Shown piece after piece: positions 61,568-64,000 of a stretch of DNA of 64,000 bases (positions are counted from its first letter, which is position 1; each line of letters opens with the position of its first letter). The translations under genes and the position numbers were made by a program. Under the pieces are notes generated by a model, which was given only the letters and a program-made list of their open reading frames with translations, made no database searches and was not told the DNA's origin. This stretch comes from Thalassomonas haliotis. GTDB taxonomy: Bacteria; Pseudomonadota; Gammaproteobacteria; Enterobacterales; Alteromonadaceae. The stretch lies in assembly GCF_028657945.1 (NCBI RefSeq), contig NZ_CP059693.1:4898001-4962000 (forward strand), written 5' to 3'.

Positions 61568-63574
61568 TTGTCCACAATAAAATGTAAATGGGCTGTTTTT
61601 TGCGATGAAACTACGAAGCTAGCCGTAACCTGGTTGCTTGCCGTTACTATGCTGATGGTTTTTCGACTCTTCTTTATTGACTATTTTGGTAATCAGTTAA
61701 GCGCTTCAACCACCCTTTCAGATATTGTTACCGCCTTAATGACCGGTTTTAAATTTGACTCCGCCATGAGCGGCGTATTTTTAGTGCTGCCTTTTTTATC
61801 TATGGCCTTATTATTACCGCTGCGGTATTTCAAAACCATTGCCGTAATACGCTGTAGTTTCTCGACCTTGTTTTTTATCATCAACTTATTGCTATGTGTG
61901 ATCACCATCACCTATTTTCAGGAATATAACGAGCAGTTCAACCATTTCGTGATCGAAGCCCTGTACGATGACCAGTCGGCTATAGCTTCCACTATTATCG
62001 GGCAATATAACCCTTCCGTCAGCCTGCTGATTTATTTGGCCTGGTTAACTTTATCCCTGTTTTTATTGCGCTATATCCACAAAAACGTCTCCGCGCCGGG
62101 CTTTATCAAGCAAATGCAAAACCCCGGGTTGAAAATAGCTTTGGTCCTGCTGGCTTTTATATTACTGGCAGTGGCGACCAGGGGCTCACTAAGCACCCGC
62201 CCGGCGATGCGAAAATGGGCGGAAGTCACCGCCGATAGCTTCTTAAATAAAACCATCATCACCCCGGCGCGCTCGCTGGTGTATGCGGTTAAGGACTACC
62301 GGGCCTTACAGCAACAGGGCGAAGACAACCCTTTCACCGGCGAGCTGGATATCCTCACCGTAGCGCAGCAGACCTTTGGCGACCATGCCGGTTCAGGTCA
62401 ATTAACCGACTACCTGAAAAAACAGGCCGGTGGCGCGGTTATCGAGACACCCGAGCATATCTTTTTAGTGGTGATGGAAAGCTATGACGCCTGGCCGCTG
62501 CAACAGCAATATGCCCCTTTACACCTTACCGACCAGGTAACAGCCTTAGGCACGAAAGGGCTGCACTTTAAGCGCTTTCTACCGGCATCGAGCAGCACCA
62601 TGAACTCATTGTCGTCAATTTTATCGGGTATCCCCTTTACCGGGGTAAATGTCAGCCAGCGCGGCGCCGTAGGCGGCCCCAGTATCTCTTCGGTATTTAC
62701 CACTATGGAAGCCCTGGGTTATCAAACCAATTTCTTTTACGGCGGCCTGGCTTCCTGGCAAAATATCGGCAACTATGTGAAAAACCAGGGGGTCGACAAC
62801 ATCTATACCGCCGCCCATGCCGGCGGTAAAAGCAGCGCCGGTATCTGGGGCATAGACGATGATCAGCTGTTTGAATTAGTGCAGGATAAAATCAGCGGGC
62901 AAAAGAAAAGCTTTAGCGTGATCATGACCACCACCTATCACGGCCCCTTTTCTATGGATGTGTTGGCGCGAGGTTACCCCTACCGGGATAACAGCGACTA
63001 CCCGGATGAGATAAAGCAGCTCGATGACGGCTCCATAGACGCCAATACCCTGGGCCATTTATGGTTTTCCGATAAAGCGGTGGGAGACTTTGTCCGCCGG
63101 GCAGAAAAAAGCTGGCCTTCTTCCTTATTTGCCCTGACCGGTGATCACTATGGCCGCCGCTATTTCCATGCTAAGCCCAGTTTATATGAGATCTCCGCCG
63201 TGCCCTTTATTTTATACGGGCAAAATATCACTCCGGAGCTGATCAACACAGAGGTTGCCGGTAATCATTTAGATATACTGCCAACTGTGATCGAACTGAT
63301 CGCCCCGAAAGGTTTTTCCTACTTTAGTTTCGGCGATGCCCTGCAGCATAAAACCGCAAACGACTTTACCTTTGCCAACCAGAAAATTATGAGTACACAG
63401 CAGCTTTGGACAATACCAAAAGGCGGGACCATCAAGCCGGGGCATGCTACGAACAACAAAAATCAGGAAAAAGACCAGCAAAAATCCTTAGGTGTAGTAG
63501 TGCATAACTATGAAAACCTGATGGGCCTGGCCTGGTATTACATCATGGAAGGAGCGCAATTAATTAAAGGCTAA
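61568..63574 (+). CDS. LtaS-like sulfatase-family membrane enzyme
   Basis: 668 residues starting at a TTG with GGAGG eight bases upstream. About five N-terminal membrane helices (to about 200), then a periplasmic alkaline-phosphatase-fold domain. Metal and nucleophile features of the LTA-synthase/phosphoglycerol-transferase group: VVMESYDAWP, the Thr in SSSTMNSLSSILSGIPF (the usual nucleophile position), and TGDHYGRRY. In Gram-positives LtaS polymerises glycerol phosphate; in proteobacteria relatives modify periplasmic glucans or envelope glycans. The exact reaction here is unknown. Confidence 0.85.
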   Translation: MSTIKCKWAVFCDETTKLAVTWLLAVTMLMVFRLFFIDYFGNQLSASTTLSDIVTALMTGFKFDSAMSGVFLVLPFLSMALLLPLRYFKTIAVIRCSFSTLFFIINLLLCVITITYFQEYNEQFNHFVIEALYDDQSAIASTIIGQYNPSVSLLIYLAWLTLSLFLLRYIHKNVSAPGFIKQMQNPGLKIALVLLAFILLAVATRGSLSTRPAMRKWAEVTADSFLNKTIITPARSLVYAVKDYRALQQQGEDNPFTGELDILTVAQQTFGDHAGSGQLTDYLKKQAGGAVIETPEHIFLVVMESYDAWPLQQQYAPLHLTDQVTALGTKGLHFKRFLPASSSTMNSLSSILSGIPFTGVNVSQRGAVGGPSISSVFTTMEALGYQTNFFYGGLASWQNIGNYVKNQGVDNIYTAAHAGGKSSAGIWGIDDDQLFELVQDKISGQKKSFSVIMTTTYHGPFSMDVLARGYPYRDNSDYPDEIKQLDDGSIDANTLGHLWFSDKAVGDFVRRAEKSWPSSLFALTGDHYGRRYFHAKPSLYEISAVPFILYGQNITPELINTEVAGNHLDILPTVIELIAPKGFSYFSFGDALQHKTANDFTFANQKIMSTQQLWTIPKGGTIKPGHATNNKNQEKDQQKSLGVVVHNYENLMGLAWYYIMEGAQLIKG

Positions 63575-63601
63575 TGATTTAAAATACCGATAATGTGTTA
63601 A

Positions 63602-63636
63602 AAGAGAAAAGCGATCGCTTGATCGCCTTTTCTCTT
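63602..63636. terminator. Bidirectional terminator between convergent genes
   Basis: AAGAGAAAAG-CGATC pairs with GATCG-CTTTTCTCTT (one bulged C) around GCTT, between the LtaS-like gene and the enolase-superfamily gene. Confidence 0.75.
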
Positions 63637-63666
63637 GGCATGATTTAATTACATATACAGACAGCG

Positions 63667-64000
63667 CTATTTAATCACAACATGAGGAGAGCGTTTAACC
63701 ACTTCATCATTAAGCTCTATCCCTATGCCGGGCACTTCAGTCACCTGAAAGAAACCGTCTTTGGGCTGAGGATCCTGCAAACACAGCTCCCGGTTCCAGT
63801 CTTTAATGGCGTAGGTATGATGCTCATGAATCAAAAAGTTCGGAATAGCCGTTTCCAAGTGCAAAGACGCCGCCGTCGCTACCGGACCACCACAAACATG
63901 GGCCTGGATACGGACATCATACACATCGGCGTAATCACACACTTTTTTCGCTTCGGTAAAACCGCCGCATAGGCCGATATCCGGCTGCAAGACATCAATG
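63667..64000 (-). CDS. Enolase-superfamily (mandelate racemase/muconate lactonizing) enzyme, 3' part
   Basis: The last about 110 residues of a minus-strand gene that runs off the right edge; the frame is open to the final base. The segment VLQPDIGLCGGFTEAKKVCDYAD with HVCGGPVATAASLH is the C-terminal barrel of MR/MLE-type sugar-acid dehydratases, where the Asp of QPD and the His of the following strand are functional positions. The substrate (galactonate, mannonate, rhamnonate or other) cannot be decided from this fragment. Confidence 0.8.
   Translation of the reverse strand, partial: IDVLQPDIGLCGGFTEAKKVCDYADVYDVRIQAHVCGGPVATAASLHLETAIPNFLIHEHHTYAIKDWNRELCLQDPQPKDGFFQVTEVPGIGIELNDEVVKRSPHVVIK

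Overview
This 64 kb window is chromosomal DNA of a marine gammaproteobacterium. The order ribF-ileS-lspA-fkpB-ispH next to a divergent rpsT, the order bamD/rluD/pgeF/clpB, a TyrR-family regulator, a minor-pilin cluster with PilY1, two PEP-CTERM proteins and several exported metallopeptidases fit Alteromonadales. My best guess is a Colwelliaceae relative (Thalassomonas/Colwellia-like); this is inference from gene content, not from a database match.

Layout. 0-2 kb: end of a TIM-barrel sugar isomerase gene and an MFS permease. 2-5.2 kb: a TyrR-family enhancer-binding protein divergent from a methionine gamma-lyase; between them lie three TyrR-box-like palindromes and a sigma-54-type promoter, which together look like one regulatory module. 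5.2-8.7 kb: HIT protein, YlqF GTPase, a SymE-like toxin and a YcaQ-family protein. 8.9-9.5 kb: a secreted C-type-lectin-like protein with a PEP-CTERM-type tail. 9.5-15.4 kb: a complete rRNA operon on the minus strand (16S, tRNA-Ala, tRNA-Ile, 23S, 5S) with two tandem growth-type promoters; the two tRNAs are in the opposite order to E. coli. 16-19.2 kb: a large secreted subtilisin-like protease, then a second PEP-CTERM protein.

20.7-29 kb: housekeeping genes (pssA, clpB, pgeF, rluD, bamD, glnB, nadE). 29-36.2 kb: type IV pilus minor pilins and the adhesin/assembly factor PilY1, read pilV-pilW-pilX-pilY1-pilE-tapY2, facing a FimT-like pseudopilin. 36.5-44.5 kb: the ispH-fkpB-lspA-ileS-ribF cluster, murJ and rpsT. 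44.6-48.8 kb: an M49-like lipoprotein peptidase, a GMC oxidoreductase followed by a broken copy of its own 3' end, and a TlpA-like thioredoxin. 48.9-49.2 kb: an array of 51-bp tandem repeats.

49.2-64 kb: a long acyl-CoA dehydrogenase with a FadR-like operator, an M3 peptidase lipoprotein, a DUF3010 protein, a chemoreceptor, a TonB-dependent receptor, a DUF885 metallopeptidase lipoprotein, an LtaS-like sulfatase-fold membrane enzyme, and at the right edge the end of an enolase-superfamily sugar-acid dehydratase gene. The exported peptidases, TonB receptor, chemoreceptor and pilus fit a particle-attached, protein-degrading marine lifestyle (inference). I saw no CRISPR array, prophage or intact insertion sequence.
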